This document shows positions 29,681 through 38,893 of a DNA stretch of 64,000 bases, in pieces (the first letter of the stretch is position 1; each line of letters starts with the position of its first letter). Position numbers and translations under genes: made by a program. This stretch comes from Pseudomonas costantinii (lineage in GTDB: Bacteria > Pseudomonadota > Gammaproteobacteria > Pseudomonadales > Pseudomonadaceae), in contig NZ_MDDR01000003.1 in NCBI RefSeq assembly GCF_001870435.1, positions 186,001 to 250,000 of the forward strand, written 5' to 3'. The notes under the pieces were generated by a model, which was not told the DNA's origin, ran no database searches, and saw only the letters and a list, made by a program, of their open reading frames with translations.

Positions 29681-31900
29681 TCAATACAAATCTACCGGGT
29701 CCACATCCAACGACCATCGCACTTGCCGACCGCTGGGCATTTGCTCCAAGGCAAGCAACCAGCTACTTAATAGCCGATGCAGCGGTGCACGCGACGTTGC
29801 CTGCAAGAGTAGCTGAGCGCGATAACGTCCGGCGCGGCGTTCCATGGGGGCGGGCACCGGGCCGAGCAATTCGATGCCGGTCAGACTCAGTTCGCCGAGC
29901 AAACGTTCGGCGGCGCTGCACGCTTCATCGAGAAAACTTTCGGCTTGCCCCGGCTTATGCGCTTCTGCGCGCAGTAGCGCCAAATGAGAGAAGGGCGGCA
30001 GGCCGGCGGAGCGGCGTTCGCTCAATGCCTGTTCGGCGAAAGCAAAGTAGCCTTGTTCGGTCAGCTGAATCAGCAGCGGATGATCGGCCAGGTGCGTCTG
30101 GATAATCACTCTGCCCGGTTCTTCGGCCCGCCCGGCGCGGCCTGCGACCTGCACGATCAACTGCGCCATGCGTTCGCTGGCGCGGAAGTCGCCGGAGAAC
30201 AGGCCGCCGTCGGCATCCAGAATTGACACCAGGGTCACCCGTGGAAAGTGATGACCTTTGGCAAGCATCTGTGTGCCGATCAGAATGCACGGCTGGCCTT
30301 TCTGGATGGTGGCGAACAGTTGGGTCATCGCGTCTTTGCGCGAGGTGCTGTCGCGGTCGACCCGCAGCACCGGGTAATCCGGGAATAGAATGCCCAGGCG
30401 CTCTTCGGCGCGTTCGGTACCCGCGCCAACCGGGCGCAAATCCACCTTGCCGCACTGCGGGCAGTGGCGCGGCAACCGCTCCACATGACCGCAGTGATGG
30501 CAGCGCAGCTCGCCGTGGCGCTGGTGCACGGTCATGCGCGCATCGCAGCGCTCGCACTCGGACATCCAGCCGCAGTCGTGGCACAGCAGTGTCGGCGCAA
30601 AGCCGCGGCGGTTGAGGAACACCAAGACTTGCTGGCCGGCGGCAAGGGTCTGGCCAATGGCTTGCTGCATAGGCCCGGAAATACCGCTGTCCAGTGGACG
30701 GCTTTTTACGTCCAGGCGCAGGAAACGTGGCTGCTTGGCCCCGCCTGCGCGTTCGTTGAGGCGTAGGAGGCCGTAACGGCCGGTGTAGGCGTTGTGCAGG
30801 CTTTCCAGGGATGGGGTCGCCGAGCCCAGCACAATCGGGATGTCTTCCTGGCGCGCCCGCACCAGCGCCAAGTCGCGGGCGTGGTAGCGCAGGCCTTCCT
30901 GCTGTTTATAGGAGCCGTCGTGCTCCTCGTCGATGATGATCAGCCCGGGGTTTTTCATCGGGGTGAACAGTGCCGAACGGGTGCCGATAATAATGTCGGC
31001 GTCGCCGTCCCGCGCCGCCAGCCAGGATTCCAGGCGCTCGCGGTCGTTGACCGCCGAATGCACCAAGGCGATGCGGGCATTGAAGCGTTGCTCGAAGCGC
31101 GCCAGGGTTTGCGGGCCCAGGTTGATCTCCGGGATCAGCACCAGCGCTTGTTTGCCGGCCTGCAGGGTTTCGCGGATCAACTGCAAATAGACTTCGGTCT
31201 TGCCGCTGCCTGTTACGCCGGCCAGTAGAAAGGCGTGGAAACTGTCGAAGCCTGCGCGGATCGCTTCATACGCAGCGCGTTGCTCGGTGTTCAGCGGCAA
31301 TTCCGGTTGGGCCAGCCAATGTTCATGGCGAGCATCGGGTGCGTGCTTGCGGATTTCTACCTGTACCAGGCCCTTGGCGAGCAACAGGTCGAGGCTGTCT
31401 TTGCTCAGCATCAGCTTACTTAATAGCTGATGCGCCACGCCGTGGGGGTGCTGGGCCAGGGTCGCCAGGGCTTCACGTTGGCGTGGGGCGCGGGCGATGC
31501 GCGGGTCGTCGAGGCGTGCGCCGGGCACCGTCGACCAGAAGCGTTCCTGGCGCGATTCGGCCAGTTCGCCCTGGCGCAGCAGCACCGGGAGCGCCCAGCT
31601 CAAGGTATCGCCCAGGCTGTGTTGGTAATACTGGGCGGTCCACAGGCATAACTTGAACAGCGCCGGCGGCAGTGGCGGCGTGGCGTCGAGGATCGCCAGG
31701 GCTGGTTTGAGTTTTTCAGCCGGGACTTCGCTGTGGTCGGCGACTTCCACCAGGATGCCGATCATTTCCCTGCGCCCAAACGGCACACGCACACGCATGC
31801 CCGGCTGCAACTGTGCCCGCAACACGCCGGCCGGGGCACGGTAGTCGAACAGGCGGCGCAGGGGCGAGGGCAGGGCTAGGCGCAAAATGGCGTCGGGCAC
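29681..31900 (-). CDS. priA: Primosomal protein N' (replication restart helicase)
   Basis: A 739-residue superfamily 2 helicase that reloads the replisome at stalled forks. An N-terminal DNA-binding domain (LRRLFDYRAP onward) precedes the helicase core with Walker A GVTGSGKTEVY and Walker B IIIDEEHDGSYKQQ. The inserted zinc region has paired cysteines (CHDCGW, CERCD, CHHCG, CPQCG). QMLAKGHHFPRVTLV and the motif VI region VAGRAGRAEEPG follow. Length and all motifs are normal. Confidence 0.98.
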   Translation of the reverse strand: MPDAILRLALPSPLRRLFDYRAPAGVLRAQLQPGMRVRVPFGRREMIGILVEVADHSEVPAEKLKPALAILDATPPLPPALFKLCLWTAQYYQHSLGDTLSWALPVLLRQGELAESRQERFWSTVPGARLDDPRIARAPRQREALATLAQHPHGVAHQLLSKLMLSKDSLDLLLAKGLVQVEIRKHAPDARHEHWLAQPELPLNTEQRAAYEAIRAGFDSFHAFLLAGVTGSGKTEVYLQLIRETLQAGKQALVLIPEINLGPQTLARFEQRFNARIALVHSAVNDRERLESWLAARDGDADIIIGTRSALFTPMKNPGLIIIDEEHDGSYKQQEGLRYHARDLALVRARQEDIPIVLGSATPSLESLHNAYTGRYGLLRLNERAGGAKQPRFLRLDVKSRPLDSGISGPMQQAIGQTLAAGQQVLVFLNRRGFAPTLLCHDCGWMSECERCDARMTVHQRHGELRCHHCGHVERLPRHCPQCGKVDLRPVGAGTERAEERLGILFPDYPVLRVDRDSTSRKDAMTQLFATIQKGQPCILIGTQMLAKGHHFPRVTLVSILDADGGLFSGDFRASERMAQLIVQVAGRAGRAEEPGRVIIQTHLADHPLLIQLTEQGYFAFAEQALSERRSAGLPPFSHLALLRAEAHKPGQAESFLDEACSAAERLLGELSLTGIELLGPVPAPMERRAGRYRAQLLLQATSRAPLHRLLSSWLLALEQMPSGRQVRWSLDVDPVDLY

Positions 31901-32028
31901 GCGGAGGGTCTCATATAAGGCAGGCGGTGGTGCAGGGGCGGGAGCCTAGCAGACAGGGGAAGGCTTGGGTATGCCGTGGTTTTCTGATGAAAGGGGCTTT
32001 TACGTGGGGAATCGGCCGCAAGGGCTGC

Positions 32029-32056
32029 TTGCGTGTTTAAAAAGGTCTGGTAGAAT
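32029..32056 (+). promoter_or_regulatory. Candidate sigma-70 promoter of rpmE
   Basis: TTGCGT (32029-32034), 16 bases, TAGAAT (32051-32056), about 70 bases before the rpmE ATG. An inverted repeat in the leader (GTATTCGACAATAGTGTCGA) might form a 5' structure. Confidence 0.55.
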
Positions 32057-32126
32057 CCGCGGCCTAATTACGTGCGGTATTCGACAATAGTGTCGAGTGG
32101 CGGCACGCTAGCCCGAGGAAGTCACC

Positions 32127-32360
32127 ATGAAAGCCGATATCCATCCAGCGTACGAAGTCATCGACGTAACTTGCAGCTGCGGCAACAAGTTCCAGACCCG
32201 TTCGAACCTGTGCAAGCCACTGGGTACTGACGTATGCAACGAGTGCCACCCGTTCTACACCGGTAAGCAGAAAACTCTGGACACCGGCGGCCGTGTACAG
32301 CGCTTTGCTGATCGTTTCGGTACTTTCGGCAAGAAGCCTGCTGCTACTCCAGCAGAGTAA
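32127..32360 (+). CDS. rpmE: 50S ribosomal protein L31, zinc-binding form
   Basis: A 77-residue ribosomal protein. The four zinc ligands are Cys16, Cys18, Cys37 and Cys40 (CSC and CNEC), so this is the zinc-containing RpmE and not the zinc-independent RpmE2/YkgM form. It is monocistronic, with its own promoter candidate and a double hairpin behind it. GAGGAAG stands 8 bases before the ATG. Confidence 0.97.
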   Translation: MKADIHPAYEVIDVTCSCGNKFQTRSNLCKPLGTDVCNECHPFYTGKQKTLDTGGRVQRFADRFGTFGKKPAATPAE

Positions 32361-32364
32361 GGCT

Positions 32365-32425
32365 CAAAAGCCTTTTGGGCTTTTGCTTGCTGTTCAAGAA
32401 GGCGTCCCTAGTGGACGCCTTTTTT
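32365..32425 (+). terminator. Tandem hairpins and terminator after rpmE
   Basis: First stem CAAAAGCC (32365-32372) with GGCTTTTG (32378-32385). Second stem AAGGCGTCC (32399-32407), loop CTAGT, GGACGCCTT (32413-32421), followed by a T-run. The second is a textbook intrinsic terminator. Confidence 0.9.
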
Positions 32426-32648
32426 GTACCTGGAATTTGGCTGTGGACTGGATAAGTAGACTTTCAAGAAAAAATTGTAGACATTTTTTAATTCAATTGT
32501 GAACAGTTGAGCCCTTGTATCCCGTGGCTCTTGGCCAAAAGTCTTAGTGCAGGGCCCTTGACACCTGTGACTGCCCAGTCTTGTAGGGACTTTGCGACAC
32601 GCGTATCCTCGGCGGTCCGTCGACCAACAGTAAAAGCGGAATGCCGAT

Positions 32649-33917
32649 ATGTCTGATTTGAAAACTGCCGCTCTCGAATATCATGCCCATCCTCGTCCAG
32701 GAAAGCTGAGTGTAGAGCTCACCAAAGCCACTGCCACCGCTCGCGACTTGTCGCTGGCCTACAGCCCTGGCGTTGCCGAGCCCGTACGTGAAATCGCCCG
32801 CGACCCTGAACTGGCGTACAAGTACACCGGCAAAGGCAACCTGGTTGCAGTGATTTCCGATGGCACCGCGATTCTCGGCCTGGGTAACCTCGGCCCATTG
32901 GCTTCCAAGCCAGTCATGGAAGGTAAAGGCGTGCTGTTCAAGCGCTTCGCCGGCATTGACGTTTTCGACATCGAAGTCGACTCCGAGAGCCCGCAAGCTT
33001 TCATCGACACCGTAAAGCGCATCTCCATCACCTTCGGTGGCATCAACCTGGAAGACATCAAGGCACCTGAGTGCTTCGAGATCGAAAAGGCCCTGATCGA
33101 GCAGTGCGACATTCCGGTATTCCACGATGACCAGCACGGCACCGCGATCGTTACTGCGGCAGGCATGATCAACGCCCTGGAAATCGCCGGCAAAACCCTG
33201 GCTGACGCGAAGATCGTTTGCCTGGGCGCCGGCGCTGCGGCCATCTCCTGCATGAAATTGCTGGTGAGCATGGGCGCCAAGCTGGAAAACATCTTCATGG
33301 TCGACAGCAAGGGCGTCGTTCAGTCCGAGCGTACCGACCTGAACCAGTACAAGGCGATGTTTGCCCACGCGACCGAGAAGCGCACCCTGGCTGACGCCTT
33401 GAACGGTGCAGACGTGTTCGTTGGCCTGTCCGGCCCGAACCTGCTGAGCGCTGAAGGCCTGAAAACCATGGCGGCTAACCCGATCGTGTTCGCCTGCTCC
33501 AACCCTGATCCGGAAATCTCTCCGGAACTGGCTCACGCTACCCGTAGCGATGTGATCATGGCCACCGGTCGTTCGGACTACCCGAACCAGGTCAACAACG
33601 TACTGGGCTTCCCGTTCATCTTCCGTGGTGCCCTGGACGTTCGCGCCAAGCGCATCAACGAAGAGATGAAAGTGGCTGCCGCCAACGCCCTGCGTGAACT
33701 GGCCAAGCTGCCGGTACCTCAGGACGTGTGCGATGCCTACGGCGGCGCCAAGCTGGAGTTCGGTCGTGAGTACATCATCCCGAAACCAATGGATAAGCGT
33801 CTGATCACCCTGATCTCCGATGCCGTGGCCAAAGCCGCCATCGAGACCGGTGTGGCTACCCTGCCGTATCCGAAGCACTACCCGCTGAAAAGCGTGGATG
33901 ATGTGTTCAACGGCTAA
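32649..33917 (+). CDS. maeB: NADP-dependent malic enzyme (short form)
   Basis: A 422-residue malic enzyme that decarboxylates malate to pyruvate with NAD(P) reduction. The catalytic segments are [15 protein letters not shown] and the metal-binding [12 protein letters not shown]. The nucleotide-binding loop is [12 protein letters not shown]. Many proteobacterial MaeB proteins of about 750 residues carry a phosphotransacetylase-like C-terminus. This one ends after the malic domain, as usual in Pseudomonas. A TTGACA stands 85 bases upstream but I could not pair it with a good -10. Terminator at 33937. Confidence 0.95.
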   Translation: MSDLKTAALEYHAHPRPGKLSVELTKATATARDLSLAYSPGVAEPVREIARDPELAYKYTGKGNLVAVISDGTAILGLGNLGPLASKPVMEGKGVLFKRFAGIDVFDIEVDSESPQAFIDTVKRISITFGGINLEDIKAPECFEIEKALIEQCDIPVFHDDQHGTAIVTAAGMINALEIAGKTLADAKIVCLGAGAAAISCMKLLVSMGAKLENIFMVDSKGVVQSERTDLNQYKAMFAHATEKRTLADALNGADVFVGLSGPNLLSAEGLKTMAANPIVFACSNPDPEISPELAHATRSDVIMATGRSDYPNQVNNVLGFPFIFRGALDVRAKRINEEMKVAAANALRELAKLPVPQDVCDAYGGAKLEFGREYIIPKPMDKRLITLISDAVAKAAIETGVATLPYPKHYPLKSVDDVFNG

Positions 33918-33936
33918 GCCGTTGTAGCGCACCAAC

Positions 33937-33972
33937 AAAAAGCCCCGGCTCTCACGAGCCGGGGCTTTTTTG
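33937..33972. terminator. Bidirectional terminator between maeB and mrcA
   Basis: AAAA, AGCCCCGGCTC (33941-33951), loop TCAC, GAGCCGGGGCT (33956-33966), then T-run. It is symmetrical, so it serves both converging genes. Confidence 0.93.
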
Positions 33973-34024
33973 TGGCTGTCCGGATTTAAAGGTGAAACCT
34001 GTGGGGGCTAGGCCACAGACTCCA

Positions 34025-36490
34025 TCAGAACAAATCGATTGGCGCCGCCTCATCCGCCGGCAGCGGGCTGCCCGGAACAACGCCATTGCCCAGCTCGTTG
34101 ACCGACGGCGGTGTGTCTTCGCTCTTGAACAGCTCGAAGTATGCGTTTGGTGTGCTTGGCGATGCTGCACGGCCACTCACCGGATCGATCCGCAGGCTGA
34201 GAATGCCTTCCGGTTCCGGTTGGGTGTTCAACGGCTTGTCCTTCAAGGCTGCGCCCATGTAGCTCATCCAGATCGGCAGCGCGACGGTGCCACCGAACTC
34301 GCGGCGGCCAAGACTTTCCGGCTGGTCGTAGCCGGTCCATACGGTGGTCACGTAGTCGCCGTTGTAGCCGGAGAACCAGGCATCCTTGGAGTCGTTGGTG
34401 GTACCGGTTTTGCCCGCGATATCGGCACGGCCCAGGGCCAGTGCACGACGGCCGGTACCTTTCTTGATCACGTCTTCCAGGATGCTGTTGAGGATATAGG
34501 TGGTACGGCCATCCACTACACGCTCAGCGACCGCTGGCGCTTGTGGCTCAGTTGGAGCCGCGGCATTTGTGGCTGGCGCTGCACCTGGGGTCGGCTCGAT
34601 GGTGATGCCGCCGTGGCTCGGTGCCGCAAGGCCATCCGTGGCTGCCACACCGTTGACCACGTCACCCGGCACGCGTGGCGGGTTGGCGGTGAACAGGGTG
34701 TCGCCATTGCGACTTTCGACCTTGTCGATCAAGTAAGGCGTGATTTTGTAGCCGCCGTTGGCAAAGGTGCTCCAGCCGGTGGCGATTTCCATCGGCGTGA
34801 GGGTCGCGGTGCCGAGGGCCAGCGACAGGTTCGGTGGCAGGTCCGATTTGTTGAAGCCAAAGCGCGTGATGTAGTCGATGGTCTTGCCTACGCCCATCGC
34901 TTGCAGCAAGCGGATCGACACCAGGTTACGCGACTTGTACAGCGCTTCGCGCACGCGGATCGGGCCGAGGAAGGTATTGGTGTCGTTCTTCGGGCGCCAG
35001 ACCTTGTCCAGGTACTCGTCGACAAACACGATCGGTGCATCGTTGACCAGGCTGGCGGCGGTGTAGCCGTTATCCAGCGCGGCACTATAAATAAATGGCT
35101 TGAAGCTCGAACCCGGCTGACGCTTGGCCTGGGTGGCGCGGTTGTAGTTGCTTTGCTCGAAGGCAAAGCCGCCGACCAAGGCACGGATCGCACCGTTCTG
35201 CGGGTCCAGGGAAACGAGGGCGCCCTGGGCTAACGGCACTTGGCTGAATTTCAGGCTGTCGTCTTTCTGGCGTTGCACGCGGATCAAATCGCCCACTTGG
35301 GCCACGTCCGACGGCTGCTTGGGCATCGGGCCCATGCTGTTGGTGTTCAGGAAGGGGCGCGCCCACTTCATGCTGTCCCACGCCACATGGGCTTCGCCGG
35401 AGCGGGTCAGCACTTGCACGCCATCTTTCGTCACTTGGGTGACGATGGCGGGTTCCAGTCCGCTGATCGCACGCTGTTTGCCCAGCTCGGTGGTCCAGGC
35501 GCTCAGAGTCTTGCCCGGCAGGCGCGATTCTGGGCCGCGGTAGCCGTGGCGCTGGTCATAGGCGATCAGGCCGGAATGCACCGAATTGTTGGCGATGTCC
35601 TGCAGGCTGCTCGGAACGGTGGTGGTCACGCGGAAGCCTTCGGTGTAGGCCTCGCTGCCATAACGGCCGACCATCTCGGCACGCGCCATTTCGGCGATGT
35701 ACGGTGCGTTCACTTCCGGCGTCGGCACGTGGTAACTGGCGTTCAGCGGTTCGGCCACGGCGCTGTCGTAAGCGGCCTGGTCGATCTTGCCCAGCTTGTA
35801 CATACGGCCCAGGATCCAGTCACGACGCTCTTTGCTGCGCGCCGGGTTAGCCAACGGGTTGAAGCGCGAAGGGGCCTTGGGCAGGCCGGCAATCATCGCC
35901 ATCTGCGCCAGGCTGGCATCACGAATGGACTTGCCGTAGTACACCTGGGAAGCGGCCTCGATCCCGTAGGCGCGGTTGCCCAGATAGATCTTGTTAACGT
36001 ACAGCTCGAGGATCTCGTCCTTGGTCAACTGACGTTCGATTTGCAGTGCCAGCAGGATCTCGGTGGCTTTACGCGAAAAACTACGCTCGCTGGTGAGGAA
36101 GAAGTTCTTCGCCACCTGCATGGTGATGGTGCTGCCGCCGGATTGAATGTGTCCGCTTTTTACCAACTGGGTGGCTGCGCGCACCAGGCTGCTAGGGTCG
36201 ACGCCGTAGTGATTGGCGAAATTGTCGTCTTCAGCCGACAGCAGAGCACTGATGAAGTTGGGTGGAATGTCGGCGAAACGGATCGGGGTGCGGCGCATTT
36301 CGCCGAACTCCGCGATCAGTTTTTCATCGCTGCTGTAAACCCGCAAAGGAATCTGCAACTGGATACTTCTGAGTGCCTCTACGGAAGGCAAACCCGGACT
36401 AAGGTAGAGGTAAGCACCGCTGAGTACGAGCAGTAGCCCGCAGACGATCGCGACAATGGAGTACCCGAAAAACTTCAGCAGACGAATCAA
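34025..36490 (-). CDS. mrcA: Penicillin-binding protein 1A
   Basis: An 821-residue class A PBP with both glycosyltransferase and transpeptidase activity, anchored by an N-terminal membrane helix (about 8-30). The GT51 motif is SAEDDNFANHYGVDP. An OB-like inserted domain lies at about 300-420. Transpeptidase motifs are SSFK in QPGSSFKPF, SRN in LYKSRNLVS and KTGTT in AGKTGTTNDSKDAW. Divergent from the pil genes, as ponA/mrcA is in other gamma-proteobacteria. Confidence 0.97.
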   Translation of the reverse strand: MIRLLKFFGYSIVAIVCGLLLVLSGAYLYLSPGLPSVEALRSIQLQIPLRVYSSDEKLIAEFGEMRRTPIRFADIPPNFISALLSAEDDNFANHYGVDPSSLVRAATQLVKSGHIQSGGSTITMQVAKNFFLTSERSFSRKATEILLALQIERQLTKDEILELYVNKIYLGNRAYGIEAASQVYYGKSIRDASLAQMAMIAGLPKAPSRFNPLANPARSKERRDWILGRMYKLGKIDQAAYDSAVAEPLNASYHVPTPEVNAPYIAEMARAEMVGRYGSEAYTEGFRVTTTVPSSLQDIANNSVHSGLIAYDQRHGYRGPESRLPGKTLSAWTTELGKQRAISGLEPAIVTQVTKDGVQVLTRSGEAHVAWDSMKWARPFLNTNSMGPMPKQPSDVAQVGDLIRVQRQKDDSLKFSQVPLAQGALVSLDPQNGAIRALVGGFAFEQSNYNRATQAKRQPGSSFKPFIYSAALDNGYTAASLVNDAPIVFVDEYLDKVWRPKNDTNTFLGPIRVREALYKSRNLVSIRLLQAMGVGKTIDYITRFGFNKSDLPPNLSLALGTATLTPMEIATGWSTFANGGYKITPYLIDKVESRNGDTLFTANPPRVPGDVVNGVAATDGLAAPSHGGITIEPTPGAAPATNAAAPTEPQAPAVAERVVDGRTTYILNSILEDVIKKGTGRRALALGRADIAGKTGTTNDSKDAWFSGYNGDYVTTVWTGYDQPESLGRREFGGTVALPIWMSYMGAALKDKPLNTQPEPEGILSLRIDPVSGRAASPSTPNAYFELFKSEDTPPSVNELGNGVVPGSPLPADEAAPIDLF

Positions 36491-36708
36491 GGCTTTTGGA
36501 TTTCCAGAGAAAAGAATGAGTTAGGCGTCGGGGCATGCATGGCAAACGATGGATCGACCCGAGCTGCAGATAAAAAGCGGGAAAAAACGCTGGGCATTAA
36601 AGCATTTTTCGGCTTGGGGCGTCATTCGTGCCACTCAAACAAGTCGACCGAATGCACGACGCCCTGCGGCAATCAGCCGGTATGACAAGGAAAGTTTTGG
36701 GGAGTTTT

Positions 36709-37362
36709 ATGAGAAAGGGAATTTTCAGGCGAAAAGTCGACACCCTTCTGGGCGTCGACATCAATGGCACAGGCATCAAGCTGATAGAGCTGAGTCGCTC
36801 AGCCCGCGGGTACACCGTTGAAGGCTATGCCACGCAGGTGCTGCCAACCCTGGCGGTAGTCGATGGCGCATTGCTGGACCTCGAGGGCATAGGGCGCGCG
36901 CTGCAGCAGGCGTTATCTCGGTTGCGTACGTCGGCGCGGCAGGCGGCGGTGGCTGTAGCGGGCCCGTCGGTCATCACACGGGTGATCGAAATGGAGGCAG
37001 GGCTCAGTGATGAAGAGATGGCCTGGAAGATCCAGATGGAAGCCGATCAGTATGTTCCTTACCCATTGGATGACGTAGCTATCGACTTTCAGGTTCGCGG
37101 CCTTTCGGCCCAGGACCCGGCTCGGGTCGAGGTGTTGCTGGCGGCGTGTCTCAAGGAGCACGTAGAGGCTCGCGAAGCGGTTTTGGCCCTGGCTGGGCTT
37201 GTGCCACGGGTGGTGGACGTCGAAGGGTTTGCATTGGAGCGCGCTTGCAGTCAGGATTTTGCCAGCTTCATGCCGGGTCATCGAGTCGATGGCACGCAAT
37301 GGGCCATGGATGCACCAGGGATGGGAATTGCTTGCGGGTTGGCCCTGAGGAGTTTCGCTTGA
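36709..37362 (+). CDS. pilM: PilM-like pilus assembly protein, internally shortened
   Basis: A 217-residue cytoplasmic actin-like protein. ATG 36709 follows GGGGAG. The frame opens upstream but family alignment begins here. Residues 1 to about 182 match ordinary PilM (DTLLGVDINGTGIKLIELSR, EMEAGLSDEEMAWKIQMEAD, VVDVEGFALERA). The sequence then jumps to the normal C-terminus (GMGIACGLALRSF). About 130 residues present in 354-residue PilM are missing, including the second phosphate loop (DIGA) and the adenosine motif (GGTA), so ATP binding of the usual kind is unlikely. No frameshift or stop is visible. The stop overlaps the pilN start. Confidence 0.88.
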   Translation: MRKGIFRRKVDTLLGVDINGTGIKLIELSRSARGYTVEGYATQVLPTLAVVDGALLDLEGIGRALQQALSRLRTSARQAAVAVAGPSVITRVIEMEAGLSDEEMAWKIQMEADQYVPYPLDDVAIDFQVRGLSAQDPARVEVLLAACLKEHVEAREAVLALAGLVPRVVDVEGFALERACSQDFASFMPGHRVDGTQWAMDAPGMGIACGLALRSFA

Positions 37363-37913
37363 TGACACGAATCAACCTTTTGCCTTGGCGCCAGGCGCTG
37401 GCGGAGCGGCGGCGCAAGTACTTCCTGATATTTCTGCTGGCGTTAGCCTGTGCGGCGCTCGCGGCGGTGTGGCTGGCGGATCAAGTGATTGGCCAGGCTA
37501 TCGACCGGCAAGTGACGCGCAATAATCACTTGGGCAAGGAAGTCAGCGTCCTGGATTCGCGCATCAAGACCATCGACGACCTTCAAGAACAAAGCCAGCA
37601 ATTGGCGGAACGCATGAAAGTCGTGCAGGACCTCCACGAAGCCCGCTCGGCTGGCGCCCAGTTGTTGGATCAATTGGCCCGTGCAGTTCCCGATGGGGTG
37701 CATTTGCATGAGGTTGTAGCGAAGGGTGATACGGTGAGTGTCAGTGGCAGTGCTGAAACCAGCCAGGATATCGCCGAGCTGATGCGTCGTCTGGAGGCCT
37801 CGCAAGGTGCCCACGCCACTCGGTTGCAGCATGTGCGGGCGGACGATGAACAGGGTAGCAACGGGTTTCAACTGATGGTGCGCCAAGGGGAATCCACCGA
37901 GGCCCAACCATGA
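37362..37913 (+). CDS. pilN: PilN pilus assembly protein
   Basis: A 183-residue bitopic inner-membrane protein. It begins with INLLPWR, the conserved cytoplasmic motif that binds the groove of PilM, followed by a membrane helix (about 22-42). A periplasmic coiled coil and a ferredoxin-like domain with VSVSGSAETSQDIAELMRRLE complete it. Its first base is the last base of the pilM stop, and it overlaps the next gene by four bases. The retained INLLPWR suggests PilM contact is kept despite the shortened partner. Confidence 0.92.
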   Translation: MTRINLLPWRQALAERRRKYFLIFLLALACAALAAVWLADQVIGQAIDRQVTRNNHLGKEVSVLDSRIKTIDDLQEQSQQLAERMKVVQDLHEARSAGAQLLDQLARAVPDGVHLHEVVAKGDTVSVSGSAETSQDIAELMRRLEASQGAHATRLQHVRADDEQGSNGFQLMVRQGESTEAQP

Positions 37914-38881
37914 GCCTGCCCAGGCTCGATTTTTCCACGCTGACTCACAACGCTGCCAAATGGCCCTTGCCAGGCAAGGCACTGTTGGGCTGCGCGCTGG
38001 CAGGCTTGGTACTGGTGGTGGGCGATAGTTTGCTGCTGGCCCCATCACGTGAGCGCCAGCGCGCGTTAGGGGCGCAGGAAATGGCCCTGCAACAACAACT
38101 CGTGGAAAAAACTGGTTTGTCCGCCAGCCTTGAAGAGCGCACCCGTCAGCTCCAGCTGAATCAGGCAGGGGTTGCCGAGCTATTGCGGCAGTTGCCGAGC
38201 GAGTCCGAGGTGCCGGGCTTGCTGGAAGATATTGCTCGGCTGGCCGTTGCCAATGGCTTGATGGTTGAGAGCATCGCGGTGTTGGATGAGCAGATTCGGC
38301 CGTACTATGTCGAGCAACCCATGCAGATTGGCGCTTCTGGGGCTTTTCACGATCTGGTGACGTTCGTGAATGCTTTGGGTGGCTTGGCGCGAATCGTCAC
38401 TGTGCATGATGTCGCGCTTCGGCGTGATGGGGCGCTACTGCGGCTTGAATTGCTGGCCAAGATTTATCGAAGTGCTTCGCTAGGCGATAAATCTGGCTAC
38501 GCCGCCAAACAAGGGTCGGGCTTTGTCTACGACCCATCCTCCCTGCGTGACCCGTTTCAGCTGCCCGCATTGCAGGCTGAGCACCTTGGCGGCCAGCCAG
38601 CTCTTGCGCCAGATCTAACTCGGCCAAGGGGTTTGCTGGAAGGTCTGGCGGTCGATCAGTTCGAAATGGTCGGCACGTTGTCCCGAGGCGTGCAGTCCTT
38701 CGCATTATTACGCGTAGCCTCAACGGTGCATCGGCTTGCGGTCGGCGACTATGTGGGGCCGAACCACGGCCGAGTAACGGCTATTCATGACGGCCACATC
38801 GAGCTGGCCGAGTTGTTCCCCGATGAACAAGGCGCATGGCTGGTGCGCTCGCGAACCCTCGTGTTGAACGTCAACTCATAA
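37910..38881 (+). CDS. PilO-PilP fusion protein
   Basis: One 323-residue frame carrying two proteins that are usually separate. Residues 1-195 are PilO: a membrane helix at about 22-45, a coiled coil, and a ferredoxin-like domain (MQIGASGAFHDLVTFVNALG). Residues 203-323 are PilP: FVYDPSSLRDPF, then the beta-domain FEMVGTLSRGVQSFALLR and PNHGRVTAIHDGHIELAEL. Free PilP is a lipoprotein with its own signal peptide. Here no signal or lipobox cysteine is present, so the PilP part is tethered through the PilO helix. ATGA overlap with pilN. Confidence 0.9.
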   Translation: MSLPRLDFSTLTHNAAKWPLPGKALLGCALAGLVLVVGDSLLLAPSRERQRALGAQEMALQQQLVEKTGLSASLEERTRQLQLNQAGVAELLRQLPSESEVPGLLEDIARLAVANGLMVESIAVLDEQIRPYYVEQPMQIGASGAFHDLVTFVNALGGLARIVTVHDVALRRDGALLRLELLAKIYRSASLGDKSGYAAKQGSGFVYDPSSLRDPFQLPALQAEHLGGQPALAPDLTRPRGLLEGLAVDQFEMVGTLSRGVQSFALLRVASTVHRLAVGDYVGPNHGRVTAIHDGHIELAELFPDEQGAWLVRSRTLVLNVNS

Positions 38882-38893
38882 CGGAATCAAACA

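Noticed and set aside
32558..32586. TTGACA-based promoter for maeB
   Set aside because: The -35 is perfect, but the hexamer 17 bases on (TTGTAG) is a poor -10, so I did not list it.
36709..37362. pilM as a frameshifted pseudogene
   Set aside because: The frame is continuous into the true PilM C-terminus and overlaps pilN normally. An exact in-frame deletion is more likely a stable variant, so I kept it as a gene.
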